This document shows, one piece after another, positions 1-11,094 of a stretch of DNA of 64,000 bases. This DNA comes from Enterococcus gallinarum NBRC 100675 (GTDB taxonomy: Bacteria; Bacillota; Bacilli; Lactobacillales; Enterococcaceae): contig NZ_BCQE01000017.1 in the NCBI RefSeq assembly GCF_001544275.1, forward strand, positions 1-64,000, in the 5' to 3' direction. The notes under the pieces are model-generated. The model did not search any database and had not been told where the DNA came from. It saw only the letters and a program-made list of their open reading frames with translations. Made by a program: the position numbers and the translations under genes. The stretch's first letter is position 1; the number at the start of each line of letters is the position of its first letter.

Positions 1-3
1 AAT

Positions 4-1695
4 TTACATTTTATCAGGTGCATGTAATCCTAACAGACGCAAATCTTCTTTTAACAAGACCGTTACAGCGTAAACCAATGCCAATCGAGCATCTTTTTGC
101 GCATCTTCTGCTAAAATCTTGACATTTGCATAATATTTATTGAAGGCTTGCGCTAATTTGATCGCATGTTTAGCAATCACTGATGGCTCATATTTATCTG
201 CAGCCTGTAAGATAGTTTCTGGGTAGCGTTGGATCAACTTGATCACTTCCCAGCTCTCTGCATCATTCAAAGCAAGAGCTTGCGCATTGGCAGGATCAAA
301 TTGTGCTTTTTCTAGAATGCTCATCGCCCGTGCATGAGAATATTGGACGTAAGGTCCGGTTTCTCCTTCAAAACGAACGACTTCTTCCAATGTGAAATCG
401 AAGTTGTTCAAGCGATCATTTTTTAAATCATGAAAGACGACCGCACCGACACCCACTTGTTTTGCCACTTCATCTTTGTTCGCTAAGCCTGGATTTTTTT
501 CTGTGATTTGTTCTTTCGCAGATTCGATGGCCTCATTCAACACTTCTTCTAATAAAACGATTTTTCCTTTACGAGTAGACAGCTTCTTACCATCTTTGGT
601 GATCAAACCAAATGGAATGTGGTGCATATCATCTGACCAATCGAAGCCCATTTCTTTAAGAACTGCTTTCAATTGCTTAAAGTGATAGCTTTGTTCGTTA
701 CCGACAACGTACAGAGACTTAGCAAAGTCATAAGTCCGTTTGCGGTACAATGCTGCCGCCATATCCCGAGTGATATATAATGTTGCGCCGTCAGATTTGC
801 GGATCAACGCTGGATTGAGATCATAGGCAGACAAATCAACGATTTCTGCGCCTTGGTCTTCTTGTAACAAATGTTTTTCTTCCAAAAGTTCAACGACTTC
901 CGTCATTTTATCATTGTAGAAGGCTTCCCCATTCAATGAATCAAAACTTACTTCCAGCATGTCATAGATTTTGTTGAATTCTTGCAATGACTCATCGCGG
1001 AACCATTGCCATAATTCGGTTGCTTCTTGATCACCGTCTTCTAACTTCTTGAACCATGCCCGAGCTTCGTCTTCCAACGCTTTATCATTTTCTGCTTGTT
1101 CATGGAATTCAACATATAAACGCAAGAGTTCATTGATTGGTTCTTTTTTAACTGCTTCTTCAGAACCCCATTTTTTATAGGCGACGATCAATTTCCCAAA
1201 TTGAGTTCCCCAGTCTCCTAAATGATTGATCCGAATTGGCTGATAACCGATTTTTTCAAGAATAAAGCCAATCGAATTTCCGATCACCGTAGAACGCAAA
1301 TGGCCCATGGAGATTGGTTTCGCAATGTTTGGTGAAGACATATCAATCGGAACCGTCTGCTGATTGCCAATTGATTGATCTCCATAATGATTTTTTTCCT
1401 TCAAGACGGTTTGTAAGACGTGTTCGCTGATCACTTCTTTATTCATAAAAAAGTTCAAGTACGGACCCACGACTTCGATTTTTTCAAAAGAAGCTGGATC
1501 AATTTTTTCCGCCAGTTCGCTAGCGATCTGTTGCGGTGCTTTGCGATAGACTTTAGCTAAGGCAAAGGCAGGAAAAGCAACGTCTCCGTGTTCAGCAGTT
1601 TTAGGATTTTCTAACAATTGACTGACTTGTTCTAAAGTCAAATCTTCTTTGACAGCGGCATAAATAGCTTGTGCAACGATTTGTTTATTATTCAT
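4..1695 (-). CDS. argS: Arginyl-tRNA synthetase
   Basis: Class I aminoacyl-tRNA synthetase that charges tRNA-Arg with arginine in the cytoplasm. The 563-residue product is of normal family length. It opens with the N-terminal tRNA-recognition (Add-1-like) domain. It then has the HIGH-type signature MGHLRS at about residue 130 within [15 protein letters not shown], and a KLSTRKG element in place of KMSKS at about 370. The C-terminal anticodon-binding domain has the VQYSHAR signature. A start 15 bases upstream is open, but that ATG overlaps the GGAGGG ribosome-binding site, so the ATG at 1695 is preferred. The gene follows an arginine T-box and is probably transcribed alone. Confidence 0.97.
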   Translation of the reverse strand: MNNKQIVAQAIYAAVKEDLTLEQVSQLLENPKTAEHGDVAFPAFALAKVYRKAPQQIASELAEKIDPASFEKIEVVGPYLNFFMNKEVISEHVLQTVLKEKNHYGDQSIGNQQTVPIDMSSPNIAKPISMGHLRSTVIGNSIGFILEKIGYQPIRINHLGDWGTQFGKLIVAYKKWGSEEAVKKEPINELLRLYVEFHEQAENDKALEDEARAWFKKLEDGDQEATELWQWFRDESLQEFNKIYDMLEVSFDSLNGEAFYNDKMTEVVELLEEKHLLQEDQGAEIVDLSAYDLNPALIRKSDGATLYITRDMAAALYRKRTYDFAKSLYVVGNEQSYHFKQLKAVLKEMGFDWSDDMHHIPFGLITKDGKKLSTRKGKIVLLEEVLNEAIESAKEQITEKNPGLANKDEVAKQVGVGAVVFHDLKNDRLNNFDFTLEEVVRFEGETGPYVQYSHARAMSILEKAQFDPANAQALALNDAESWEVIKLIQRYPETILQAADKYEPSVIAKHAIKLAQAFNKYYANVKILAEDAQKDARLALVYAVTVLLKEDLRLLGLHAPDKM

Positions 1696-1759
1696 TTTCT
1701 TTCCCTCCATTTGTTTCGATACGAAAGCAATGCCCAGCGAATGTACACGCGGAACAACT

Positions 1760-2005
1760 AAAAAAAGCCTCTAGTGCATCACATGCACTAGAGACGAGAT
1801 TTCCCGCGGTACCACTCTATTTGTCCCTTAAGGAATGATCCTTAAAAAACCTACTTATTTCTGATAACGGCAGAATTCCGTTTGCTAGGCAAAATCTCAC
1901 AAGTGCGCTTCACTTTCTTGATTGTTCGGCTCACACCTTCCCGAACTCGCTGAAAAACAAAAGCTACTCTTCTTGCTCATCGATTATCTACTATTTTGTT
2001 CCCAG
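1760..2005 (-). promoter_or_regulatory. T-box leader of argS (arginine)
   Basis: The untranslated leader of argS carries the conserved T-box core AGAGTGGTACCGCG (minus strand, 1805-1818). A perfect terminator hairpin at 1767-1794 followed by seven U residues lies just downstream. Stem I is recognisable by its AGCGAG/GGTGTGAG distal-loop elements. The likely specifier codon lies in GTGAAGCGCACTT at about 1903-1913, and CGC (1905-1907) is an arginine codon. Uncharged tRNA-Arg should pair with the specifier and the T-box, favour the antiterminator and let argS be transcribed. A TATACT -10 hexamer lies at about 2007-2012 with a poor -35. Confidence 0.93.
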
Positions 2006-2069
2006 AAAGTATAACAAAAAATAATCGGTTTGGCTAGCCGGTTTTTCGCCTTTGCATGGATTTCGCTAT

Positions 2070-3080
2070 TTAAACCTTTGGAATAAAAAGATCTCCAAGG
2101 GTGACAGCCATAATGGCTTTGATAGAGTGAAGGCGATTTTCTGCTTGATCGAACTGGCGCGCTTGCTTGCTGTGAAAAACGTCATTCGTCACTTCCATCT
2201 CCTTCAAGCCAAAATCAGCAGCGATTTTAGCCCCATATTTGGTTTGTGTATCATGAAAAGCTGGTAAACAATGGAGGAAAATAGCTTGTTCATTATTGGT
2301 TTTTTTCATTAATTCAGCATTTACTTGGTAAGGCATCAGCAAGTCGATTCGTTCTTTAAATTTTGCTTCTTCTCCCATTGAAACCCATACATCGGTATAA
2401 ACGACGTCTGCTCCTGCTACAGCTGTCACATCATCTGTAATTAAAATCTCTGCTTGTGATGCTTGGGCAAATTGCTCTGCCAGCTCGATGACTTGCTGTT
2501 CCGGCTGTAATTCTTTTGGTGCGATGATTCGAATAGCAACACCGAGAATCCCGCTAGTCACAAGTAAGGATTGCGCAACGTTATTTCTTCCATCGCCGCA
2601 GTAAGCAATCGTCAGACCTTCAAGACTGCCAAAATTTTCTTGAATCGTCATAAAGTCTGCGATCATCTGTGTCGGATGCCACATGTCAGACAATCCATTC
2701 CAGACAGGTACACCAGAATATTTCGCCAAGTCTTCAACGATTCTTTGGCTAAATCCTCGATATTCAATCCCATCAAACATCCGACCAAATACTTTTGCAG
2801 AGTCCTCAACAGATTCTTTTGATCCCATCTGGATATCATTTGCTCCTAAAAATTCCGGATGCGCTCCTAGATCAACGGCAGCAACGGTAAAGGCGGCTCG
2901 TGTTCGAGTAGAATTTTTTTCAAACAAAAGAGCGACATTTTTTCCTTCCAAATAACGATGCGGGATATTCTTTTGCTTTAATTCTTTTACATGTAATGAA
3001 AAATCGATCAGATACTGCAATTCATCTCTGGTAAAATCTTTTTCTGCTAAAAAACTGCGACCTTTAAAAACGGATTTCAT
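2070..3080 (-). CDS. argF: Ornithine carbamoyltransferase
   Basis: Interconverts ornithine plus carbamoyl phosphate and citrulline. The 336-residue protein shows the carbamoyl-phosphate signature STRTR at residues 57-61, the GRNNVAQS ornithine/SMG-region motif near 164, and the HCLPAFHDT motif with its catalytic Cys near 270. The sequence resembles catabolic ArcB-type enterococcal enzymes, so arcB is an alternative symbol. No arcA, arcC or arginine-biosynthesis genes lie beside it. The promoter (-35 3139-3144, -10 3116-3121) overlaps ArgR-like sites, so arginine-responsive control is likely. Whether it acts in arginine catabolism or biosynthesis cannot be decided here. Confidence 0.93.
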   Translation of the reverse strand: MKSVFKGRSFLAEKDFTRDELQYLIDFSLHVKELKQKNIPHRYLEGKNVALLFEKNSTRTRAAFTVAAVDLGAHPEFLGANDIQMGSKESVEDSAKVFGRMFDGIEYRGFSQRIVEDLAKYSGVPVWNGLSDMWHPTQMIADFMTIQENFGSLEGLTIAYCGDGRNNVAQSLLVTSGILGVAIRIIAPKELQPEQQVIELAEQFAQASQAEILITDDVTAVAGADVVYTDVWVSMGEEAKFKERIDLLMPYQVNAELMKKTNNEQAIFLHCLPAFHDTQTKYGAKIAADFGLKEMEVTNDVFHSKQARQFDQAENRLHSIKAIMAVTLGDLFIPKV

Positions 3081-3115
3081 TTCTTTTGCACCCTTTCTTG
3101 CCTATGTTTTTAGCC

Positions 3116-3175
3116 AGTATACAACTTTTATAATTTTTATTCAATATATAGAAATTTTACGTATTTTTAATCAAT
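3116..3175 (-). promoter_or_regulatory. argF promoter with two ArgR-like boxes
   Basis: Reading the minus strand, TTGAAT (3139-3144) and TATACT (3116-3121) are separated by 17 bases and form a good sigma-A promoter. Two AT-rich sites resemble the Gram-positive ARG box (TGAATWWWWATTCA). They are TTGAATAAAAATTAT at about 3130-3144, which overlaps the -35, and TTGATTAAAAATACG at about 3160-3174. Their centres are about 30 bp apart, roughly three helical turns. The sequence match is direct, while regulator identity is inferred from the gene served. Confidence 0.5.
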
Positions 3176-3191
3176 TATATCCAAATAGTTG

Positions 3192-3245
3192 AAAAAAAGA
3201 CCGTGGCTGCCATTCGGATTCGTATCCCAATGACACCACGGTCTT
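3192..3245 (-). terminator. Terminator of the tsaB-tsaD operon
   Basis: Minus-strand stem AGACCGTGG/CCACGGTCT followed by seven U. A second near-perfect hairpin (CATTGGGAT/ATCCGAATG) is nested inside the loop, giving an almost fully paired 50-base structure. Confidence 0.85.
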
Positions 3246-3274
3246 CTCTGTAATGTTGAGCAGAAAATGCTTGA

Positions 3275-4294
3275 TTATTTCATTTCATGACCAAAACTTA
3301 GGCTTGGCATGGCATTTAATGATAATGGGGCAAACTGTTGTTTTTCTAACAGAATATGCCCAAAGGCCCCGATCATTGCCGCATTATCGCCACATAAGCG
3401 CAAAGGTGGGATAATCAAGTCAATCTCAGGCAGTTCACTCATTGCTTCATCTAGTGCCTGACGCAGGCCTTGGTTTGCAGCAACGCCACCTGCTACAATC
3501 AATTGGTTGACAGGATAAGTCTTGCAAGCGCGAATCGTCTTAGTGACCAAAACCTCTACGACACTTGCTTGAAAACTAGCAGCAAGGTTGGCTTCGTCCA
3601 ATGTTTCTCCTCGTTGCTGCGCATTATGGACAAAATTAATAAAGGCACTCTTTAATCCGCTAAAACTAAAATCAAAGTTGTCTTCATGGATCATTGCTCT
3701 GGGAAAATGGTACGTGTCCTCACCTAAATGCGCCAAACGATCGATTTCTTTTCCGCTAGGATAAGAAAGTCCTAAGACTCGTCCCACTTTGTCATATGCT
3801 TCTCCTGCAGCATCGTCACGTGTCTCGCCAATAATCTCAAAGGAACCATCTTCTGTCATATAAACTAACTCCGTATGACCACCGCTCACTAGCAAGGCAA
3901 GCAGTGGAAAGGTCAGAGGTTTGACAAAACGGACCGCATAGATATGCCCCGCCATATGATTGACTGGCAACAAGGGTAATCCATGCGCCCAGGCAAACGC
4001 TTTGGCGGCCGAAAGACCGATCAGCAACGCCCCCACTAAGCCTGGACCATACGTGACCGCTACAGCGGATAAGTCTTCTGGTGTTACTTCTGCTTGTTTC
4101 AGTGCCTCTTCTAAACAAAGAGTAATCTGCTCCACATGATGTCGACTAGCTACTTCTGGGACAACGCCACCAAAACGTTGATGACTTTTAATTTGAGAAG
4201 CCACGATATTGCTTAAAATCGTGTCCCCGTTCTTTATGACAGCGACACTTGTTTCGTCGCAACTGCTTTCAATGGCTAAAATCAATTCATTCAT
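3275..4294 (-). CDS. tsaD: tRNA N6-adenosine threonylcarbamoyltransferase TsaD
   Basis: Transfers the threonylcarbamoyl group from threonylcarbamoyl-AMP to A37 of ANN-decoding tRNAs (t6A synthesis), working with TsaB and TsaE. The 339-residue ASKHA-fold protein has the N-terminal [10 protein letters not shown] phosphate loop and the metal-binding HMAGH pair (His113, His117). Other visible motifs are SGGHTEL and [10 protein letters not shown] with the third metal ligand near residue 300. Its ATG overlaps the stop of the preceding acetyltransferase gene by four bases, so translation is coupled. It is the last gene of a tsaB-GNAT-GNAT-tsaD operon and is followed by a strong terminator. Confidence 0.97.
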   Translation of the reverse strand: MNELILAIESSCDETSVAVIKNGDTILSNIVASQIKSHQRFGGVVPEVASRHHVEQITLCLEEALKQAEVTPEDLSAVAVTYGPGLVGALLIGLSAAKAFAWAHGLPLLPVNHMAGHIYAVRFVKPLTFPLLALLVSGGHTELVYMTEDGSFEIIGETRDDAAGEAYDKVGRVLGLSYPSGKEIDRLAHLGEDTYHFPRAMIHEDNFDFSFSGLKSAFINFVHNAQQRGETLDEANLAASFQASVVEVLVTKTIRACKTYPVNQLIVAGGVAANQGLRQALDEAMSELPEIDLIIPPLRLCGDNAAMIGAFGHILLEKQQFAPLSLNAMPSLSFGHEMK

Positions 4295-4752
4295 TTGATT
4301 GATGCTGGCCTCACTTTCTTTTCCATGATCAATGCATCCTCTTGAGGATGACTATAATAATTTTTGCGCCGCCCAATGATTTCAAAACCCATTCGCAGGT
4401 ATAAGGCTTGTGCTGGAAAATTACTGACCCGCACTTCTAGAAAAATCCTTTCGACGCCAGCAGATTGACAAGACTGAATAACAGCTTGCAGCAAGAGTTT
4501 CCCCAACCCTTGTCCCTTTTTTTCCGGTAGGACTGCGAGATTAAAGATTTCGGCTTCGTCTAAAACCCGATGGTAACTAACAAATGCCTCCATTGGCTGG
4601 AGTACTAAATAGTGACTGTGGGCAGCAGTCAAATCCTGCTTGAATTGTTCACAAGTCCAGGGAGAGCCATCTTGATAACTCGCTTCTGCCAATTGCCATA
4701 ACAGCTCTTCGCTTTTTGCAGGCAACTCTTCTTTATTCAACAGTTTATTCAT
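4291..4752 (-). CDS. GNAT family N-acetyltransferase (second RimI-like copy)
   Basis: A 153-residue single-domain GNAT enzyme. The acetyl-CoA-binding signature is visible as [19 protein letters not shown] (about residues 74-92), followed by the ARAxxLYxxMGF-type segment with [19 protein letters not shown] (about 113-131). That C-terminal pattern is typical of RimI-type ribosomal-protein or N-terminal alanine acetyltransferases. It lies between another RimI-like gene and tsaD, and its start overlaps the upstream stop by eight bases. It diverges from its neighbour, so the pair may have different protein substrates. The true substrate is not known. Confidence 0.85.
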   Translation of the reverse strand: MNKLLNKEELPAKSEELLWQLAEASYQDGSPWTCEQFKQDLTAAHSHYLVLQPMEAFVSYHRVLDEAEIFNLAVLPEKKGQGLGKLLLQAVIQSCQSAGVERIFLEVRVSNFPAQALYLRMGFEIIGRRKNYYSHPQEDALIMEKKVRPASIK

Positions 4753-5287
4753 TTAAAAATTTCACCATATCCAATGCATCTTCATTTCCTTCTGTATAGT
4801 AGGCAGTTTTGATTGCTCGTGAGACAAAGCCCAGCTTTCGATAAAGCCGCTGAGCGTCACGATTACTTAAACGCACTTCTAACGAAATTCGGTCACATTT
4901 GTTTTTTCGCGCATACTGTTCGATTTCAGTCAACAAAAAAGAGCCGACACCTCGGCCTTGATATTCAGGTATAACAGCAATATTGGTAATATGAGCATCT
5001 TCTCCCAACAAACGAACGCCCGCAAAACCGATCATGCGCTCATTTTGTAAGATACACAAGTACAAATGCTTAAATCGCGAATAAATCTCTGAAAGAAACG
5101 CGCTCTTGGTCCAAGGCAGCTCCCCGGCATACACCAATCGTTCCACTTGCAGTAACTCTTTGATATCTTCGCCGACGATTTCACGGATCACATACGTTTC
5201 ATCCTGAATCGTTTTCGTCTGTTCCGGGTATTGAACTTTACGAAAAAGGGTCAGCTTTCCTTTGAAAGATTTAAATTTTTTCAACAT
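4745..5287 (-). CDS. rimI: Ribosomal-protein alanine N-acetyltransferase (RimI type)
   Basis: GNAT acetyltransferase expected to acetylate the N-terminus of ribosomal protein S18 or related substrates. The acetyl-CoA-binding motif reads AVIPEYQGRGVGSFLLTEIE, and the C-terminal segment RLYRKLGFVSRAIKTAYYTE is the RimI hallmark. The longest open frame starts at 5341, but ATG 5287 has a well-placed AGGAG eight bases upstream and gives a family-typical 180 residues. The gene overlaps the end of tsaB by 17 bases. tsaB-rimI-tsaD clustering is common in Firmicutes; the unusual point is the additional GNAT gene that follows. Confidence 0.88.
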   Translation of the reverse strand: MLKKFKSFKGKLTLFRKVQYPEQTKTIQDETYVIREIVGEDIKELLQVERLVYAGELPWTKSAFLSEIYSRFKHLYLCILQNERMIGFAGVRLLGEDAHITNIAVIPEYQGRGVGSFLLTEIEQYARKNKCDRISLEVRLSNRDAQRLYRKLGFVSRAIKTAYYTEGNEDALDMVKFLNE

Positions 5288-5993
5288 ACGTATCCGCTCC
5301 TGGAGTATGAGATGCCAACCACTTTTCTTCCGCTTCAACAAGTTTCAAATACTCTGGCACAAAATCATGGATCGACGAAACGGGTTCCTCTGTTTCACTT
5401 AATTCTGCCAACACGACGCCATTCGGATAATTCCACAAAGAAACTTGATTGATCTGTGCAGACGGCATTGCTTCAGTGATTTGCGGGGCAAATTTTGCAG
5501 CATCAGCGCCAACAAATAGTACCTCTGTGTCTAACTCAGCTAATGCATGCAACAATGTCGGTAATGCCACATGCTGGTCAGGGATCACTGACTGCAGCTT
5601 CCCTTCTTGCCAACGATAGCCACCGGCATAGACATTGTTGCGGCGTGCGTCAAATAATGGCACGATCACTTTCAAAACCCCAACACAATTCGCAGCTATG
5701 TTCTTCAAACTCGACACGCCCACCAATGGGATATGTAATGTATCGGCTAATGTTTTAGCGGTCGTGACACCGATCCGCAATCCTGTATAAGATCCCGGAC
5801 CTTGGGCAACTGCGATTCGCTCTAACTGCTGCGGCAATACCCCTACAGATTGCATCAATAAATCGATTGCTGGCATCAATGCACTGCTGTGATTTTTGAT
5901 AGCCATCGTCTGACTTTGTCCTAGGATCTCCTGACCATCCATGATTGCAATGGCCAATGTTTGATTTGATGTATCGATCGCTAATGTTTTCAT
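5271..5993 (-). CDS. tsaB: tRNA threonylcarbamoyladenosine biosynthesis protein TsaB
   Basis: Non-catalytic ASKHA-fold partner of TsaD in t6A37 tRNA modification. The 240-residue product starts MKTLAIDTSNQTLAIAI and carries the AQGPGSYTGLRIGVTTAK element conserved in TsaB. The ATG at 5993 has GGGGAG nine bases upstream, whereas the longer frame from 6026 adds a non-conserved N-terminus without a ribosome-binding site. It is the first gene of a four-gene operon ending with tsaD. Confidence 0.95.
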   Translation of the reverse strand: MKTLAIDTSNQTLAIAIMDGQEILGQSQTMAIKNHSSALMPAIDLLMQSVGVLPQQLERIAVAQGPGSYTGLRIGVTTAKTLADTLHIPLVGVSSLKNIAANCVGVLKVIVPLFDARRNNVYAGGYRWQEGKLQSVIPDQHVALPTLLHALAELDTEVLFVGADAAKFAPQITEAMPSAQINQVSLWNYPNGVVLAELSETEEPVSSIHDFVPEYLKLVEAEEKWLASHTPGADTYVEKI

Positions 5994-6097
5994 TGCTTTT
6001 TCTCCCCAATCAAAAAACTCACTCATATTTTACCATATTCTGATAAAATGCCAAACTTTGCTTATTTGTTTTCATAAGTGCATGGTTACTGGTGAAC

Positions 6098-6200
6098 TAA
6101 AAAAATGACCAAAGAATCTATGGCAGCCGCGACAGTTTCTGACTGCGACGGAAAACTGTTCCATTTCTGGAGACTTTTTCCCATAGATTCTCAGGACATT
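6098..6200 (-). terminator. Long nested-hairpin terminator after galR
   Basis: Arms at 6104-6123 and 6181-6200 pair almost completely (core AGAATCTATGG/CCATAGATTCT). They enclose 57 bases that contain a smaller hairpin (ACAGTTT/AAACTGT). Seven U residues follow on the minus strand, so this ends the gal operon before tsaB. The stem-loop is far larger than a standard terminator, and other gaps in this window show the same architecture. Confidence 0.8.
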
Positions 6201-6227
6201 TCTATTTGTTGCAGATGAACTTCCCCA

Positions 6228-7238
<1,011 letters not shown>

Positions 7239-7252
7239 TCATCTCAATAACT

Positions 7253-8734
7253 TCAAAGTTTATTGATAAAACGCATGAATGCAGCCTGACCGGATGCATC
7301 CCGCTTGAAAACTCCTGCGTATTCCAAAACTTTTGCAAAAATTCCACCAACTTCTTGATAAACAATCTCTGTTACATTCTCCTCAGTGATGGTATAGGAT
7401 TCCTTCATCTCTTGTGCCCACGGAATATGATAAGCAGCAATTTGATTTGGCTGATCAAGAAGGTAGGCCCTCACTTCTTCTAACTCCGTTGCTAAACGCG
7501 GAGGCAAGACCGCTAATCCCATCACCTCGATTAACCCAATGTTTTCTTTTTTGATATGCTGAACATCTTTATGAGGATGAAAAATACCATCAGGATGTTC
7601 GTCAGAAACATTGTTATCCCGAAGAACAAGATCCATTTCAAAGTGTTCGCCCTGTTTTCGAGCAATTGGTGTGATGGTGTGGTGCGGTGTGCCATCTTCT
7701 GAATAAGCATTGATCGAAACGGAAGGATCTGAGTACTCTTTCCATTGTGCCAAAATATAATCAGAAGCAGCAGCCACTTTTTGCTTGTCTCGACCTTGAA
7801 TCCGAATAACCGAAAGCGGCCATTTAACGATTCCCACCGTTAGCTCGTCAAAACCAGTTAGTTTGAATGTTTTCTCAATGGGTGCTTTTGCCATCGCAAA
7901 TGTATGCCGTCCACCTTGATAATGATCGTGGGACAAGATCGATCCGCCTACGATCGGCAAATCAGCATTTGAACCGACAAAATAGTGAGGCAGGACCTCA
8001 ATGATTTGCAATAGACGATCAAAGGTTTTGCGCGTGATCTTCATCGGACGATGCTCTAAAGACAAAAAGATGGAATGCTCATTGTAATAAGCATACGGAG
8101 AGTACTGAAGTCCCCATGCTTCGCCGTCCAGATTCATCCGAATAATGCGATGATTTGTCCGAGCCGGGTAATTCATCCGCCCTTTATAACCTTCATTTTC
8201 CAAACAAAGGAGACATTTAGGATAATCGATCGCTGCTGCTGCTCGCTGCGCAGCGATTTCTTTCGGATCTTTTTCGGGTTTGGATAGATTGATCGTGATC
8301 TCTAATTCTCCATACTCGGTCATTACCGGAAAAACAATATTTTTCTTGATGGCTCGAGTCTTGATGTAATCATTTTGCTGACACAAATGGTAAAAATAGT
8401 CCGTTGCCTCTTGTGGGTCTTTTGCATAGTGCTGGGCAAAGAAAGCATTGACCACAGAAGGCGGTGGCGTCAAGAAATCCATCAATTGCGCTTCAAGGAT
8501 TTCCGTTTCAGCAAGTGCCTCGCCGATCACCTGATTTTTTTTGGCTTGAGTGACCAATTGATCCATCAATACCACGGCTGGTTCTTCGACCGGTCGGACA
8601 GTAGCTGATTCAAAGGCTTCTTCACTAATCATACCAAGGATCCTATTTTGTAAATAAATACGATCCATTTCCATCCAACCACCAGCCTGGATCGCTAATG
8701 TCACGAAATCACAGATTGTTTGACTGAGCGTCAT
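7253..8734 (-). CDS. galT: UDP-glucose-hexose-1-phosphate uridylyltransferase (class II)
   Basis: Second step of the Leloir pathway: swaps UMP between UDP-glucose and galactose-1-phosphate. At 493 residues this is the longer Firmicute GalT2 type, not the roughly 350-residue enterobacterial form. The active-site region reads GGSILSHDHYQGGRH (about residues 266-280) instead of the HPH triad of class I enzymes. It starts at an ATG with AGGAGG seven bases upstream and sits between galE and galR in a minus-strand operon. Confidence 0.96.
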   Translation of the reverse strand: MTLSQTICDFVTLAIQAGGWMEMDRIYLQNRILGMISEEAFESATVRPVEEPAVVLMDQLVTQAKKNQVIGEALAETEILEAQLMDFLTPPPSVVNAFFAQHYAKDPQEATDYFYHLCQQNDYIKTRAIKKNIVFPVMTEYGELEITINLSKPEKDPKEIAAQRAAAAIDYPKCLLCLENEGYKGRMNYPARTNHRIIRMNLDGEAWGLQYSPYAYYNEHSIFLSLEHRPMKITRKTFDRLLQIIEVLPHYFVGSNADLPIVGGSILSHDHYQGGRHTFAMAKAPIEKTFKLTGFDELTVGIVKWPLSVIRIQGRDKQKVAAASDYILAQWKEYSDPSVSINAYSEDGTPHHTITPIARKQGEHFEMDLVLRDNNVSDEHPDGIFHPHKDVQHIKKENIGLIEVMGLAVLPPRLATELEEVRAYLLDQPNQIAAYHIPWAQEMKESYTITEENVTEIVYQEVGGIFAKVLEYAGVFKRDASGQAAFMRFINKL

Positions 8735-8745
8735 TTTGTTGCCTC

Positions 8746-9735
8746 CTAGTCTTGATAACCTTCTGGATGGCTAACGTGCCAATTCCAAGCTGTTTCAATT
8801 ATTTGTTTCACATCGGTGTAACTAGGTTCCCACCCTAACACCGCTTTTGCTTTATCACTAGAAGCGACCAATGTTCCCGGATCTCCGGCACGTCGCGGTG
8901 CTACTTTCGCTGGAATATCTTTTTGCGTAACAGTACGCGCTGCATCCAACATTTCTTTGACTGAGTAGCCATTGTTGCTGCCAAGATTGAAAACATTGCT
9001 AGGATTGCCTTTTTTCAAATATTCTAATGCTAAAATGTGGGCGTTGCATAGATCTTCTACATGTACGTAGTCTCTGATACAAGTTCCATCTGGCGTATCA
9101 TAGTCATCACCGAAAATTGCTAGCTCCTGACGCTGACCTAAAGCGACTTGCAAGATGATTGGAACTAAGTGAGTCTCAGGATCATGGTCTTCCCCGATTG
9201 AAGCATCTGATTTAGCTCCTGCAACATTAAAGTAGCGTAAAGCGACGTATTTCATGCCGTAAGCTTCATCACACCAACGCATCATTTTTTCCATCATGAG
9301 TTTGCTTTCCCCATAAGGATTTTTGGGATTTGTAGGTGTTTCTTCTGTGATCGGGCTTTGTTCTGGCTCGCCATAAGTCGCTGCAGTAGAAGAAAAGACA
9401 ATATGCTCAACGTTGTTGTCTTTCATTACTTCTAATAATACCTGCATCCCATACACATTATTGTTGAAGTATTTCAACGGTTTCTCAACTGATTCACCGA
9501 CAAGAGAACTTGCGGCAAAATGGATCACACCATCAATCGTTTCTTTCTCAAAAACGCTTTGCAAAAATGCTTTGTCTCGAATATCTCCTTCGTAGAAAAC
9601 AGCCTCTGGATGGATCGCTTGACGATGACCTGTTAAAAGGTTATCCACGACAACGGCTTGGTATCCTTTCGTAATCAATTGATCAACTGCATGAGAGCCG
9701 ATATATCCGGCGCCACCTAATACTAAAATAGCCAT
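8746..9735 (-). CDS. galE: UDP-glucose 4-epimerase
   Basis: Interconverts UDP-galactose and UDP-glucose with bound NAD. This extended short-chain dehydrogenase has 329 residues. It shows GGAGYIGSH at residues 7-15 for NAD binding, a catalytic Ser/Thr region [11 protein letters not shown], and the YGESK (YxxxK) pair near 146. It regenerates UDP-glucose for GalT and provides UDP-galactose for envelope polymers. Only 11 bases separate it from galT. Confidence 0.97.
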   Translation of the reverse strand: MAILVLGGAGYIGSHAVDQLITKGYQAVVVDNLLTGHRQAIHPEAVFYEGDIRDKAFLQSVFEKETIDGVIHFAASSLVGESVEKPLKYFNNNVYGMQVLLEVMKDNNVEHIVFSSTAATYGEPEQSPITEETPTNPKNPYGESKLMMEKMMRWCDEAYGMKYVALRYFNVAGAKSDASIGEDHDPETHLVPIILQVALGQRQELAIFGDDYDTPDGTCIRDYVHVEDLCNAHILALEYLKKGNPSNVFNLGSNNGYSVKEMLDAARTVTQKDIPAKVAPRRAGDPGTLVASSDKAKAVLGWEPSYTDVKQIIETAWNWHVSHPEGYQD

Positions 9736-9783
9736 TCTTAATCATCCTTTTCTTTCATTTATTCAATGAATCCGTCTTACATT

Positions 9784-10941
9784 CTACAGTTTTCGCGCGC
9801 CATCATCAATGCTTGCTTGGTAAATATCTGTCTCATAGCCGATTTTTTCACGATAGCTTTCTTTGACAGCCGTTGCAAATGCTTCCCACTCGCTTTTTTT
9901 CACCAAAGCGATTGCACAACCACCAAATCCAGCCCCTGTCATTCGAGCTCCTAAAACTGCTGGCTGTTCTTGTGCCGCTGCCACCAAAGTGTCCAACTCG
10001 ATACCCGTAACTTCATAATCATCTCTTAAAGAAGCATGAGAAGCATCTAACAGATGACCAAAAGATTCTAAATCTCCCGCTTCCAATGCCGCTTTAGCTT
10101 TTAAGGTACGCTGATTCTCAGTTACAGCATGTTTTGCGCGCTTGATCAAGGTTGGATCTTCAATCAGTGAAGTATATGCAAAGAACGTTGCTTCGTCCAA
10201 TTCACCAAGCGATTGGATTTTCAGTTTCGTTTGAAGCCGTTTCAATGCTTCTTCACACTCCCCACGGCGCTCGTTGTATTTCGAATCTGCCAATTCCCGC
10301 CGCTTGTTTGTATTCATGATAGCTACGACATAGTCCCCAAATTCTGCAGGTACAAGGTCATAAGCTAAAGTGTTGGTATCTAGCAATAATGCATGGTCTT
10401 TTTTTCCCATCCCTATAGCAAACTGATCCATGATACCTGAATTAACCCCAATAAATTCATTCTCAACTTTTTTCCCTGTCAAAATCAACTCTAAACGTTC
10501 GATCGCCAATCCGAACAAATCATCAAGAATCACTCCTGTCAATAATTCAATGGAGGCTGAAGAAGACAAGCCGGCACCATTAGGAATATTGCCATAAAAA
10601 GCGATTTCAATACCAGAGTCGATTGCATGACCCGCTGCTTTCAAATAGCGAATCACACCTTTAGGGTAATTGGTCCAATCGTCTTCTTTGCGGTACTCCA
10701 AATCGTCTAAAGAAAAAGTGATGATCCCCTTTTCAGGGAAGTTTTCCGAATAAAGACGTATTTGCTTATCTGCCCGTTTTCGTGCTACACCATATGTTCC
10801 TATCGTGATAGAGGCTGGAAAGACATACCCGCCATTATAATCTGTATGTTCCCCGATCAAGTTGATTCGTCCTGGTGCAAAATACGATCCTGTGCCTTTT
10901 TCACCGAATTTTTCTGCAAAAATTTGTTGTAGCTGTTCCAT
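9784..10941 (-). CDS. galK: Galactokinase
   Basis: Phosphorylates galactose to galactose-1-phosphate with ATP. This GHMP kinase of 385 residues has the galactokinase signature [15 protein letters not shown] near residue 30, the ATP-binding [11 protein letters not shown] near 125, and the C-terminal [12 protein letters not shown] near 333. A GTG start nine bases upstream is open, but its GTG is part of the ribosome-binding site. ATG 10941 has AGGAG at ideal spacing. It is the first gene of the galactose operon, directly behind the operator-bearing promoter. Confidence 0.96.
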   Translation of the reverse strand: MEQLQQIFAEKFGEKGTGSYFAPGRINLIGEHTDYNGGYVFPASITIGTYGVARKRADKQIRLYSENFPEKGIITFSLDDLEYRKEDDWTNYPKGVIRYLKAAGHAIDSGIEIAFYGNIPNGAGLSSSASIELLTGVILDDLFGLAIERLELILTGKKVENEFIGVNSGIMDQFAIGMGKKDHALLLDTNTLAYDLVPAEFGDYVVAIMNTNKRRELADSKYNERRGECEEALKRLQTKLKIQSLGELDEATFFAYTSLIEDPTLIKRAKHAVTENQRTLKAKAALEAGDLESFGHLLDASHASLRDDYEVTGIELDTLVAAAQEQPAVLGARMTGAGFGGCAIALVKKSEWEAFATAVKESYREKIGYETDIYQASIDDGARKL

Positions 10942-10960
10942 CTTTTTCACTCCTTCATTT

Positions 10961-11003
10961 AATTTAGTAAATTTATTATAAAATATTTACTAAATTTTAT
11001 CAA
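10961..11003 (-). promoter_or_regulatory. gal operon promoter and paired operators
   Basis: On the minus strand, TTGATA (10998-11003), a 17-base spacer and TATAAT (10975-10980) form a near-consensus promoter. Two 12-base arms in inverted orientation flank the -10: AATTTAGTAAAT at 10961-10972 and ATTTACTAAATT at 10985-10996. One lies between -35 and -10 and the other at about the transcription start. These are good candidate GalR operators, where binding would block RNA polymerase directly. Promoter and repeats are seen in sequence; the regulator is inferred from the linked galR. Confidence 0.75.
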
Positions 11004-11094
11004 TACTTTACTCGCGTTACAAGGGCTTATTTTTGATATTTTTGCACTTTTGTTTCATAATAGAAATAAATAGATAAAGGCGAGGTGGAGAAGA

